A DNA stretch of 24,004 bases from JAGXQV01 sp964527565 (lineage in GTDB: Bacteria; Pseudomonadota; Gammaproteobacteria; Burkholderiales; Sulfuricellaceae). Of this stretch, positions 17,201 to 23,945 are shown piece after piece (the first letter of the stretch is position 1; each line of letters opens with the position of its first letter). The notes beneath the pieces are model-generated. The model saw only the letters and a program-made list of their open reading frames with translations, made no database searches and was not told the origin of the DNA. The position numbers and the translations under genes are program-made. Where the stretch lies: NCBI GenBank assembly GCA_964527565.1, contig CAZGOY010000047.1, forward strand, positions 1 through 24,004, given 5' to 3'.

Positions 17201-17988
17201 AAGCTCATTAGCATGCGCGTGCCCAGCGCCAGCAGGAGGATGGCGAAAACCCTTTTCAGCTTCGCCACCGGCAAGCGGTGCGCCACGCGCGCACCCAGCG
17301 GCGCGGTCAGGACGCTGGACAGCGCCAGCCCGCCCAGCGCAGGCAGCGAAATATAGCCCAACGACCAAGGCGGCAGGTTCTCCGCCGCCAGCCCGTTGAG
17401 TAGAAAGCCTAGCGCCCCGGCGGCGGCAATGGGGAAGCCGATGGCCGCCGAGGTGGCGATGGCCCGGTGCAGGGAAATGTTGCACCAGGTAAGGAACGGC
17501 ACCGACAGGGTGCCGCCGCCGATGCCGACCAGGCTGGATACGCCGCCGATCACCCCGCCCGCCGCAAACAGGCCGCCTGCTCCCGGCAACTGGCGCGACG
17601 GTTTGGGCTTGATGTTGAGCAGCATCTGGACGGCGACGTAATAGATGAACACGATGAAGAACGCCTTGAGAAACGGCGTGGGCAACTGTGCCGCCAGCCA
17701 GGTGCCCAGCAGGGTGCCGGTGACGATGCCGGGCGAAATGGCGCGCACCGCAGCCCACTCCACCGCGCCGTGGGCATGGTGGGCGCGCACGCTGGACAGC
17801 GAGGTGAACAGGATGCTGGCCAGCGAAGTGCCGAGGGCGAAATGCATGACGTGCGCGGCGGGAAAGCCCTGCGCAGCAAAAACCAGCGCCAGCACCGGCA
17901 CGATCACCAGCCCGCCGCCCACGCCCAGCAGCCCGGCAAGAAATCCGGCAACGGCACCGGTGACAAGGTAAGGGAAAAGAAAATCCAT
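17197..17988 (-). CDS. TauE/SafE family membrane permease
   Basis: A 263-residue inner-membrane protein of the TauE/SafE (DUF81) family, many of which export sulfite, sulfoacetate or related anions. It shows about eight hydrophobic helices in two similar halves, each starting with the family's glycine signature: AGLLGVGGGLVIVP near residue 20 and SSLVGIGGGTLSVPF near 155. I use the ATG at 17988; a GTG nine bases upstream (17997) is an alternative with a GGG at suitable distance. It follows the WGR gene by 18 bases. Its TAG stop is the TAG of a REP element's GTAG head, so the true ancestral C-terminus may have been longer by a few residues. Substrate cannot be told from sequence. Confidence 0.93.
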   Translation of the reverse strand: MDFLFPYLVTGAVAGFLAGLLGVGGGLVIVPVLALVFAAQGFPAAHVMHFALGTSLASILFTSLSSVRAHHAHGAVEWAAVRAISPGIVTGTLLGTWLAAQLPTPFLKAFFIVFIYYVAVQMLLNIKPKPSRQLPGAGGLFAAGGVIGGVSSLVGIGGGTLSVPFLTWCNISLHRAIATSAAIGFPIAAAGALGFLLNGLAAENLPPWSLGYISLPALGGLALSSVLTAPLGARVAHRLPVAKLKRVFAILLLALGTRMLMSL

Positions 17989-18006
17989 CGGAAACACAGG
18001 CGCCCG

Positions 18007-18255
18007 TCAGGCCGGATCGCCGCCCACGCCTTTGACGGTGTAGCCCAGCGCCGCGCATTTTTTGCCGACGTTCAACAGGTGACGATGCAGGTCGCCAGCG
18101 TCATTCACCGGTTGCTTGCGCTCGCGGTAGCCGCGCTGCCCCATGCGTCCCCAGCGGCGGCTGAGGATCAGGTCGCCGAGCAGGTCGCGGCCCAGGGTGA
18201 CGTGGCACCAGCAGTGGCGATTGCGCTCGTAATCGTGTTTTTCCCAGTAGATCAT
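18007..18255 (-). CDS. Small stand-alone WGR-domain protein
   Basis: An 82-residue protein that is little more than a WGR domain, the nucleic-acid-binding module known from PARPs and from some bacterial MolR-like proteins. The signature RRWGRMGQRGYRERKQP lies at about residues 33-49, preceded by the strand pattern RHCWCHVTLGRDLLGDLIL and followed by a helix (DLHRHLLNVGKKCAALGY). No enzymatic domain is attached. It starts 18 bases after hslU and ends 18 bases before the TauE/SafE gene, so the three are probably co-transcribed. It is basic, in line with nucleic-acid binding, but partner and role are unknown. The start codon has no strong Shine-Dalgarno. Confidence 0.8.
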   Translation of the reverse strand: MIYWEKHDYERNRHCWCHVTLGRDLLGDLILSRRWGRMGQRGYRERKQPVNDAGDLHRHLLNVGKKCAALGYTVKGVGGDPA

Positions 18256-18273
18256 CGTAAAGAACGTCGGAAT

Positions 18274-19644
18274 CTACAGCACGTAGCGCGCCAGGTCCTC
18301 ACTCTTGGCCAGTTCCTTGAGGCGCAGGTCGACGTAAGGCGCATCGATAATCACCGCTTCGCCGCCGAAACGCCCGGCCTCGAAGGAAATTTCTTCCAGC
18401 AGGCGCTCCATCACCGTATAAAGGCGGCGCGCACCGATATTTTCAGTCCTTTCGTTGACCTCGAAGGCAATTTCGGCCAGCCGCCGCACGGCGTCCGGGC
18501 GGAAGTCCAGCTGCACTTCCTCGGTTTCCAGCAAGGCCTGGTACTGGCGCGTCAGGCAAGCGTCGGTGTTGGTGAGGATCTGCTCGAAATCGGCAACGGA
18601 GAGGGAATCCAGTTCCACGCGGATGGGCAGGCGCCCCTGCAGCTCGGGAATCAGGTCGGAGGGCTTGGCGTAGTGGAAGGCGCCGCTGCAAATGAACAGG
18701 ATGTGGTCGGTCTTGATCATGCCGTACTTGGTGCTGACGGTGGTGCCCTCCACCAGCGGCAGCAGGTCGCGCTGCACGCCCTGGCGCGATACGTCGGCGC
18801 CGGAGGTTTCCGAGCGGCTGGCGATCTTGTCGATTTCGTCGAGGAAGACGATGCCGTTCTGCTCGACGTTGGCGACCGCGCGGATTTTCAGTTCCTCGTC
18901 GTTGATGAGACTGGCGGCCTCTTCCTCGGTCAGCAGCTTCATCGCTTCGCGGATTTTCAGCTTGCGCGTGCGCGTGCGCTTGCCGCCCATGTTCTGGAAC
19001 ATGCTCTGGATTTGCGAGGTCATGTCTTCCATGCCCGGCGGGGCGAGAATTTCCATGTGCGCCTGTGGCGCCGCCACTTCGATGTCGATCTCCTTGTCGT
19101 CGAGCTTGCCTTCGCGCAGCATCTTGCGGAATTTCTGGCGCGTTGCATTTTCCTCGGCGTGCTCCGGTTCCGCGTTCCAGCCGCCGTCGCGCGCCGGTGG
19201 CAGCAGGGCGTCGAGCACGCGCTCCTCGGCCAGTTCCGAGGCGCGATGGTGCACCTTGCGGGTTTCCTGTTCGCGCGCCTGCTTGATCGACATTTCCGCC
19301 AGATCGCGGATGATGGCGTCGACATCGCGCCCGACGTAGCCGACTTCGGTGAATTTGGTCGCTTCCACCTTGATGAACGGCGCGTTGGCGAGCCTGGCCA
19401 GGCGGCGCGCGATTTCGGTCTTGCCTACCCCGGTGGGGCCGATCATCAAAATGTTTTTCGGGGTGATTTCCTGGCGCAGCGGCTCGGCTACCTGCTGGCG
19501 CCGCCAGCGGTTGCGCAAGGCCACCGCAACGGCCTTCTTGGCGGCCTGCTGGCCGATGATGTGCTTGTCCAGCTCGTGGACGATTTCCTGCGGAGTCATG
19601 GGAATCATGGGGGAGGCGGGGGTCATGGGTTCCTGCGGGGTCAT
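18274..19644 (-). CDS. hslU: ATP-dependent protease ATPase subunit HslU
   Basis: AAA+ unfoldase that feeds proteins to the HslV peptidase. The 456-residue frame has Walker A GPTGVGKT (69-76), pore loop GYVGRD (102-107), the intermediate I domain (about 115-245), Walker B VFLDEIDK, the sensor/arginine region ENIGARRLYTV, and a C-terminal DLARYVL that matches the tail HslU inserts into HslV. The N-terminus has four in-frame ATGs; the one at 19626 follows GCAGGAACCC and gives 450 residues, closer to E. coli (443), and may be the true start. No hslV lies upstream: the previous gene is dctM, 73 bases away. A 15-base near-duplication of the MTPQE codons marks the N-terminus. Confidence 0.97.
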   Translation of the reverse strand: MTPQEPMTPASPMIPMTPQEIVHELDKHIIGQQAAKKAVAVALRNRWRRQQVAEPLRQEITPKNILMIGPTGVGKTEIARRLARLANAPFIKVEATKFTEVGYVGRDVDAIIRDLAEMSIKQAREQETRKVHHRASELAEERVLDALLPPARDGGWNAEPEHAEENATRQKFRKMLREGKLDDKEIDIEVAAPQAHMEILAPPGMEDMTSQIQSMFQNMGGKRTRTRKLKIREAMKLLTEEEAASLINDEELKIRAVANVEQNGIVFLDEIDKIASRSETSGADVSRQGVQRDLLPLVEGTTVSTKYGMIKTDHILFICSGAFHYAKPSDLIPELQGRLPIRVELDSLSVADFEQILTNTDACLTRQYQALLETEEVQLDFRPDAVRRLAEIAFEVNERTENIGARRLYTVMERLLEEISFEAGRFGGEAVIIDAPYVDLRLKELAKSEDLARYVL

Positions 19645-19717
19645 TTAAAGTTGGCGAAATCGGCGGCCTCGCGGCCACCCGCCAATTGTATTCCATATCG
19701 GCCCGCGATTCCGCCTC

Positions 19718-21001
19718 CTAAATCATCCCCATCATCCTCGGCAGCCACAGCGACAGCGCCGGCACGTAGGTAATCAGCATCAGGAACACCAGCATGGTCA
19801 GCAGCCACGGCCAGACCGCCTTCGAGGTCTCGGTCAGGCCCATCTTGCCGATGCCGCTGGCGACGTACAGGTTGAGACCGACCGGCGGCGTAATCATGCC
19901 GATTTCCATGTTCACGGTAATCATCACGCCGAAGTGTATCGGGTCGATGCCCAGCTTCATGGCGATGGGGAAGAGGATCGGCGCGGTGATGAGGATGATC
20001 GACGAAGGCTCCATGAAGCTGCCCATGATGAGCAGCAGAATGTTGACCGCGATGAGGAAGCCGATTACGCCGATGCCGGAATCGAGCAGCCATTGCGCGA
20101 TGCCTTGCGGAATCTGTTCGCTGGTCAGGATGAAGGAAAACAGCACCGCATTGGTGATGATGTAGAGCAGCATCGCGCTCATGTTGGCGGAGTTGAGCAG
20201 CACCTTCGGCACGTTGGAAAGCTTGAGGTCCTTGTAGACGAACACCGCGATGACGAAGGCGTATACCGCGCTCATTGCCGCCGCCTCGGTGGGGGTGAAC
20301 AGGCCGCTGTAGATTCCGCCCATGACGACGGCGATCAGCAGCAGCCCCCACACCGACTGGCGCAAGGCCTGTCCGCGCTCCTTCCAGGAGCGTGCCCGCT
20401 CGCGTGGAAAGTTGCCGCGCCGCGCCCGGTACCAAGTGGTGAAGCCGAGGAACAGGGCGAGCAGCAGGCCGGGGATCACGCCCGCCATGAACAGCGCGCC
20501 GATCGAACTGTTGGTGGACACCGCGTACATCACCATGACGATGGAGGGCGGAATCAGGATGCCCATACCACCGGATGAGGCGATCACGCCGACGCCGAAA
20601 GCCTTGGGGTAACCGGCCCGCACCATGGCCGGCAGCATGATCGAGCCGATGGCGACCACGGTGGCCGGAGAAGAGCCGGAAACCGCAGCAAACAGCGCGC
20701 AGGCGAACACCGAGCTGAGGCCCAGCCCGCCGCGCAGGTGGCCGACCATCGAGGTGGCGAAGTCGATCATGCGCCGCGCCACGCCGCCGTGGGTGAGAAA
20801 GTTGCCGGCCAGGATGAAGAACGGGATCGCCATGATCTCGAATTTCTCGATGCCGGTAAACAGTTTCAGCGCCACCGATTCGAGCGGCACATCGGTGAAG
20901 CCGAAAAGAAACAGCAGCACCGTGAGGCCGAGCGATATGGATACCGGCATGCCGGTCAGCATCAGCAGGGCGAGAATGGCAAAAATGATGAGGGCGCTCA
21001 T
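19718..21001 (-). CDS. dctM: TRAP transporter large permease, DctM type
   Basis: The large membrane subunit of a tripartite ATP-independent periplasmic transporter, which imports organic acids with sodium ions. The 427-residue product is hydrophobic throughout, with about 11-12 helices, and has the DctM landmarks LTGMPVSISLGLT, EIMAIPFFILAGNFL, AVSGSSPATVVAIGSIM and GILIPPSIVMVMYA, and in the second half MITPPVGLNLYVASG. Length fits the family. Its ATG overlaps the dctQ stop (ATGA), so the two membrane subunits are translationally coupled. hslU begins 73 bases downstream on the same strand. Substrate is not readable from this subunit. Confidence 0.97.
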   Translation of the reverse strand: MSALIIFAILALLMLTGMPVSISLGLTVLLFLFGFTDVPLESVALKLFTGIEKFEIMAIPFFILAGNFLTHGGVARRMIDFATSMVGHLRGGLGLSSVFACALFAAVSGSSPATVVAIGSIMLPAMVRAGYPKAFGVGVIASSGGMGILIPPSIVMVMYAVSTNSSIGALFMAGVIPGLLLALFLGFTTWYRARRGNFPRERARSWKERGQALRQSVWGLLLIAVVMGGIYSGLFTPTEAAAMSAVYAFVIAVFVYKDLKLSNVPKVLLNSANMSAMLLYIITNAVLFSFILTSEQIPQGIAQWLLDSGIGVIGFLIAVNILLLIMGSFMEPSSIILITAPILFPIAMKLGIDPIHFGVMITVNMEIGMITPPVGLNLYVASGIGKMGLTETSKAVWPWLLTMLVFLMLITYVPALSLWLPRMMGMI

Positions 21002-21693
21002 TTACCCGCTCCTTTCCCGGCGCTCCCGCCGTGGGGATGGTGCCGGATGTCATGCGGATGGAGATTGTCGTCCATGTTGTAGGGGTTGACGTCCACCGGC
21101 ATGTGCTCCTCGTCGATGCCCTCGACATGCCCATGGTCGTGCTGCGGCAATTCGCCGCTTCGCATGAACCGGGCGGTAACCTGCAAGAAACGGAAACACA
21201 TCAGGTAGGAGCCGAAAGGAATGGCGGAATAGACGACCCAGGTCGGCCATTCCAGGTCGGGAGTGGTGGGGCCTTCATAGAGATCGCCGAGGGGGATGCC
21301 CAGCGCTTTGTATATGCTGTAATTGGCGCCATTTTCCCAGACAAAATGCGCCCCCAGGGTGCCCACAATGCCGGTGAACAGGGCGCCGGCCAGCAGCCCG
21401 AATATGATAAAGCGGGCGCGATTAACGTCTTCCAGGCGATTGACGAGGACATCCACGCCGACATGGATGCCGGTGCGCACGCCGTAGGCGGCGCCGAATT
21501 TCGCCATCCACACGAACATGATGATGCACAGTTCCTGCGCCCAGCTCAGGTTGAGGCCGATCAGCCAGTCCTGCACGCCGGGAATGGCCAGTCCCGAGGC
21601 GTAGCGGTGCAGCACGGAAACAAAGATGACCAGCGTTGCTGCGCCGATCAGGAAGGTGATGAGCGCTTCCTCAAAACGATCCAGGATTTTCAT
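20998..21693 (-). CDS. dctQ: TRAP transporter small permease, DctQ type
   Basis: Small membrane subunit that partners DctM. I choose the ATG at 21693, giving 231 residues (MKILDRFEEALI), because GGGGA lies about eight bases upstream and the first helix follows; the frame stays open to an ATG at 21738. Four helices are visible: near 12-32, the LSWAQELCIIMFVWMAKFG segment (the family's conserved helix), about 85-110, and WVVYSAIPFGSYLMCFRFL. The length exceeds the common 160-190 residues because of a roughly 48-residue tail after the last helix, with nine histidines and about nine acidic residues. That tail should face the cytoplasm. The gene follows dctP by 67 bases containing a terminator-like hairpin. 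Confidence 0.92.
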   Translation of the reverse strand: MKILDRFEEALITFLIGAATLVIFVSVLHRYASGLAIPGVQDWLIGLNLSWAQELCIIMFVWMAKFGAAYGVRTGIHVGVDVLVNRLEDVNRARFIIFGLLAGALFTGIVGTLGAHFVWENGANYSIYKALGIPLGDLYEGPTTPDLEWPTWVVYSAIPFGSYLMCFRFLQVTARFMRSGELPQHDHGHVEGIDEEHMPVDVNPYNMDDNLHPHDIRHHPHGGSAGKGAGK

Positions 21694-21706
21694 GACGTAA
21701 TCCCCG

Positions 21707-21733
21707 AAAAACGCGGGAGCCTGCTGCTCCCGC
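21707..21733 (-). terminator. Intrinsic terminator/attenuator between dctP and dctQ
   Basis: A perfect eight-base GC-rich stem, GCGGGAGC at 21713-21720 and GCTCCCGC at 21726-21733, with a five-base loop. On the minus strand it is followed by GTTTTTC (five A at 21707-21711 on the plus strand). It lies after the dctP stop and ends just before the dctQ Shine-Dalgarno. It should end part of the transcripts after dctP or protect the dctP messenger's 3' end. Confidence 0.8.
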
Positions 21734-21760
21734 ATCATGACTGCGTTACTGCGTTGCCTG

Positions 21761-22792
21761 CTACTTGCCGGGGTCGAAACCGGTTTCCTTGTAAATCGAG
21801 TGGATCAGGTCCTGGCCGACACGGCTGGCCATCTGATCATGCACCTTGACCAGCGCTTTCTTCCACGCCATCTTCTGTGCGTCCGTCAGCGGAATGATTT
21901 CGCTTTTGCCGGACCTGCGCACGGCGTCCAGCGCATCGTCGTTGTCTTTCTTGGCGATCTCGTTGGCGTAGCGGGTCGCCTCGGCCATGGCGCCTTCCAG
22001 CGTGGCGCGGAGGTCGGTGGGCAGGCCATCCCAGAATTTCTTGTTGACGATTACCGCGTAGCCGAGATAGCCGTGATTGGACAGCGCGACGTACTTTTGC
22101 ACCTCGTGCATCTTCTGGGTGTAGAGATTCGACGGCGGATTCTCGGTGCCGTCCACCACACCGGTTTGCAGGGCTTGATACACTTCGGAGAAGGCCATCT
22201 TCTGCGGCAAGGCGCCGAGTGCGCGCATTTGGGCATCGAGCACATTGGACGATTGGATGCGCAGCTTCAGGCCGCGAAAGTCTTCTGGATTGCGCAACGG
22301 CTTGTTGGCGCTCATCACCTTAAAGCCGTTGTCCCAGTAAGCCAGCCCGAGAATGCCCTTGCCTTCGAGTTTCTTCAGCAAAGACTTGCCGACCGGCCCC
22401 TCGGTCACCTTGTGCAAATCCTGGTAGCTATCGAAAATATAGGGCAGGTCGAAGACCTCGAATTCCTTGACGCCGAGCGGACCAAACTTGGCCAGCGAAG
22501 GCGCCAGCATGTGGACGGCGCCGAGCTGTAGTGCTTCCATCTCCTCCTTGTCCTTGTAGAGAGTGCTGTTGGGATAGACCTCGACCTTCACCCGGCCCTG
22601 GGTGCGCTCTTCCGCCAGCTTCTTGAAATGCTCGGCGCCCTTGCCCTTCGGCGTTTCCGTGGCAACGACGTGGCTGAATTTGATGACGATGGGCGCCTGC
22701 GCCTGCGCGGCCTGCCCCCCAAGAAAAAGTCCCGTGGACAGCAGGGCTGCCAGCAGGGACGGAAACTTTATTGATAATTTGTGCAGATTCAT
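21761..22792 (-). CDS. dctP: TRAP transporter substrate-binding protein, DctP type
   Basis: Periplasmic protein that captures the substrate and hands it to DctQM. The 343-residue product begins with a signal peptide (MNLHKLSIKFPSLLAALL, cleaved near AAQAQA). The mature part shows the DctP family's IKFSHVVATETPKGKGAEHF, VYPNSTLYKDKEEMEALQLG, the substrate-carboxylate Arg within GLKLRIQSSN, and QTGVVDGTENPPSN. This resembles the C4-dicarboxylate group, so succinate, malate or fumarate are likely, though related binding proteins take other organic acids. AGGAGG sits seven bases before the ATG, the strongest ribosome binding site in the window. It is first in the operon, behind a 22-base palindrome at 22877-22898. 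Confidence 0.96.
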   Translation of the reverse strand: MNLHKLSIKFPSLLAALLSTGLFLGGQAAQAQAPIVIKFSHVVATETPKGKGAEHFKKLAEERTQGRVKVEVYPNSTLYKDKEEMEALQLGAVHMLAPSLAKFGPLGVKEFEVFDLPYIFDSYQDLHKVTEGPVGKSLLKKLEGKGILGLAYWDNGFKVMSANKPLRNPEDFRGLKLRIQSSNVLDAQMRALGALPQKMAFSEVYQALQTGVVDGTENPPSNLYTQKMHEVQKYVALSNHGYLGYAVIVNKKFWDGLPTDLRATLEGAMAEATRYANEIAKKDNDDALDAVRRSGKSEIIPLTDAQKMAWKKALVKVHDQMASRVGQDLIHSIYKETGFDPGK

Positions 22793-22876
22793 GGACGCCT
22801 CCTAAATTTTCCAGAATGAACCCGGACGGCAGCGCCTCCCAGGTTCGCTGAATGTAGCCGCCAAAATACGGCTTGA

Positions 22877-22898
22877 GTATTGTGGAAAACCACAATAC
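22877..22898. promoter_or_regulatory. Palindromic operator candidate upstream of dctP
   Basis: A perfect inverted repeat, GTATTGTGG at 22877-22885 and CCACAATAC at 22890-22898, with AAAA between. It lies 85 bases upstream of the dctP start. Perfect nine-base arms with a short AT spacer look like a dimeric repressor or activator site; GntR- and LysR-type regulators often control TRAP operons. No T-run follows, so it is not a terminator. The regulator is not in the window. Confidence 0.55.
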
Positions 22899-22956
22899 CG
22901 GTTCGACAGCGGGCCGCAAAGGCGTGGTCACAAGAGGCGCAGCGGCGTTGCCGCAG

Positions 22957-22985
22957 TTGACAGGCAGTTCGTGAATGGGGAAAAT
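22957..22985 (+). promoter_or_regulatory. Sigma-70 promoter candidate of the tRNA gene
   Basis: A perfect TTGACA at 22957-22962, then 17 bases, then GAAAAT at 22980-22985, which matches four of six positions of TATAAT. Transcription would start near 22992, about 50 bases before the mature tRNA end. The leader contains a short inverted repeat, TTCCGCC at 22994-23000 and GGCGGAA at 23010-23016. Confidence 0.45.
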
Positions 22986-23042
22986 ACGCGACTTTCCGCC
23001 TCGGCCCTCGGCGGAACTGTTGTAAACAGGGCAGCTTTTTCC

Positions 23043-23119
23043 GGTGATATAGCTCAGTTGGTTAGAGCACAGCACTCATAATGCTGGGGTCGGTGGTTCA
23101 AGTCCACCTATCACCACCA
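23043..23119 (+). tRNA. tRNA-Met (anticodon CAT, elongator type)
   Basis: The full cloverleaf is readable. Acceptor arms GGTGATA (23043-23049) and TATCACC (23109-23115) pair perfectly; the D arm has GCTC/GAGC; the anticodon stem CAGCA/TGCTG (23070-23074, 23082-23086) frames loop CTCATAA with anticodon CAT at 23077-23079; the T arm GGTGG/CCACC holds TTCAAGT. A73 and an encoded CCA (23117-23119) follow. It lacks the C1-A72 mismatch of initiator tRNA. The body resembles E. coli elongator Met more than the lysidine-modified Ile tRNA that shares CAT, but that alternative is not fully excluded. Confidence 0.95.
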
Positions 23120-23131
23120 ACAAATTCAAGT

Positions 23132-23157
23132 GGTTGCAGAAATGCAGCCCCTTTTTT
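23132..23157 (+). terminator. Rho-independent terminator of tRNA-Met
   Basis: Stem GGTTGCA (23132-23138) and TGCAGCC (23143-23149) with one G-T pair, a GAAA tetraloop, and six T at 23152-23157. It lies 12 bases past the encoded CCA. Confidence 0.85.
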
Positions 23158-23510
23158 GCTTCCGCCGTGGGACACTGGCGGGGCACTCAGAAATAACAAC
23201 CCCCAGCAATTCCACGATTCACCGATTGCCAAAAACCACGGCAAATTGCACCCGCTTGTTTTCAAGTTGCCCCATAGATATTGGCACCATTCTTGAACAT
23301 CACGCCGACGAATTGCCGAACTTCATTCGTAAAGAAGCCAGAATGGGCGGGGTAACAATGGCGGCAACGCGGAAAGCAGGCGGTTGGCACCACAAGGACG
23401 CCACCACGGGTGACCTGGTCATGTGCTGGGTTTTTCCGAAGGGCATCGAGGTTGATAAGGAAAAAGATGGGGGGGAGCCTACCCATCATGAATATGTCAA
23501 CGCTAAATAG
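23158..23510 (+). other. Interrupted or unrecognised reading frame
   Basis: This stretch between the tRNA terminator and an IS end holds no gene I recognise. One plus-strand frame stays open through it to 23510. Its second half (from about 23298: HHADELPNFIRKEARMGG, then RKAGGWHHKDATTGDLVMCW and PKGIEVDKEKDGGEP) has protein-like composition, with a possible ATG at 23343 giving 55 residues. Its TAG stop at 23508-23510 is made of the first bases of the IS end, so it looks like the left part of a gene cut by insertion. It may equally be meaningless. I found no homology I can name. Confidence 0.25.
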
Positions 23511-23544
23511 AAGTGTCCCCTTTTCTGCAAAGTAGAAATGTCCC
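23508..23544. repeat. ISNCY-type insertion sequence end with two binding repeats
   Basis: Two 12-base units, TAGAAGTGTCCC at 23508-23519 and TAGAAATGTCCC at 23533-23544, differ at one base and lie 25 bases apart. They sit directly outside the stop codon of a transposase fragment on the minus strand, as the 3' end of such an element should. Confidence 0.65.
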
Positions 23545-23564
23545 TTTCACCTGCGCAGTCCCGG

Positions 23565-23945
23565 TTATGGGTTTGCGTTACACCCTTCGGTGGCGGGCTT
23601 GCCGAAGGGGTATTTTTTCCATGGATGATTGGGTGCGGGTTTATGCGCCTTGGGGCTTGTCGCGTCATGCTTCACCGGCGCCTTGTCCACCCGCGCGTTG
23701 AGCATTTTGCTATCCGCCTCCTGCGCCTGCCGCTGCGCTTTGCTCAACACCGTATAGACGAGCTTGCGTTTGCGCCAGCGCAGCTCCTGAGTGCCGTCAA
23801 AGCGCTCAAACAGGGTGACCTTGGCGCCCCGCATCCCCAGTCCGGTTCCGCTGGTTTTCACCTGCATGAACTTGCCCTCGTGTTGACAAGAGAGGTTTTT
23901 CGATAGCGTTCTTTCCACCTGCACCGACAAGGTGTCAGTCAGTCA
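23565..23945 (-). pseudogene. C-terminal fragment of ISNCY-family transposase
   Basis: About 125 codons remain, reading DTLSVQVERTLSKNL, then GLGMRGAKVTLFERFDG, ELRWRKRKLVYTV and the closing KPAPNHPWKKYPFGKPA. This is the C-terminal part seen in ISNCY-type DDE transposases, after the integrase core. The catalytic core is absent: going upstream the frame meets a stop codon at 23943-23945 and beyond it the sequence no longer looks related. A TTG at 23930 could start translation but the product could not be active. The transposase stop TAA at 23565 is followed by the IS end repeats. Family assignment is by recall of the C-terminal motifs. Confidence 0.7.

Noticed and set aside
17467..19773. A plus-strand open frame of 768 codons opposite TauE/SafE, WGR and hslU
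   Set aside because: It is fully antisense to three well-recognised genes, has His/Gln/Arg-rich composition typical of reading GC-rich DNA on the wrong strand, and shows no domain.
22840..22870. A sigma-54 promoter for dctP
   Set aside because: On the minus strand a TTGGC element is present, but the -12 GC that should follow is missing (TTCA in its place).
23583..23609. Terminator-like hairpin CCCTTCGG/CCGAAGGG followed by six T
   Set aside because: It lies inside the remaining transposase coding sequence and there is no upstream plus-strand gene for it to serve; it may be a chance palindrome or IS structure.
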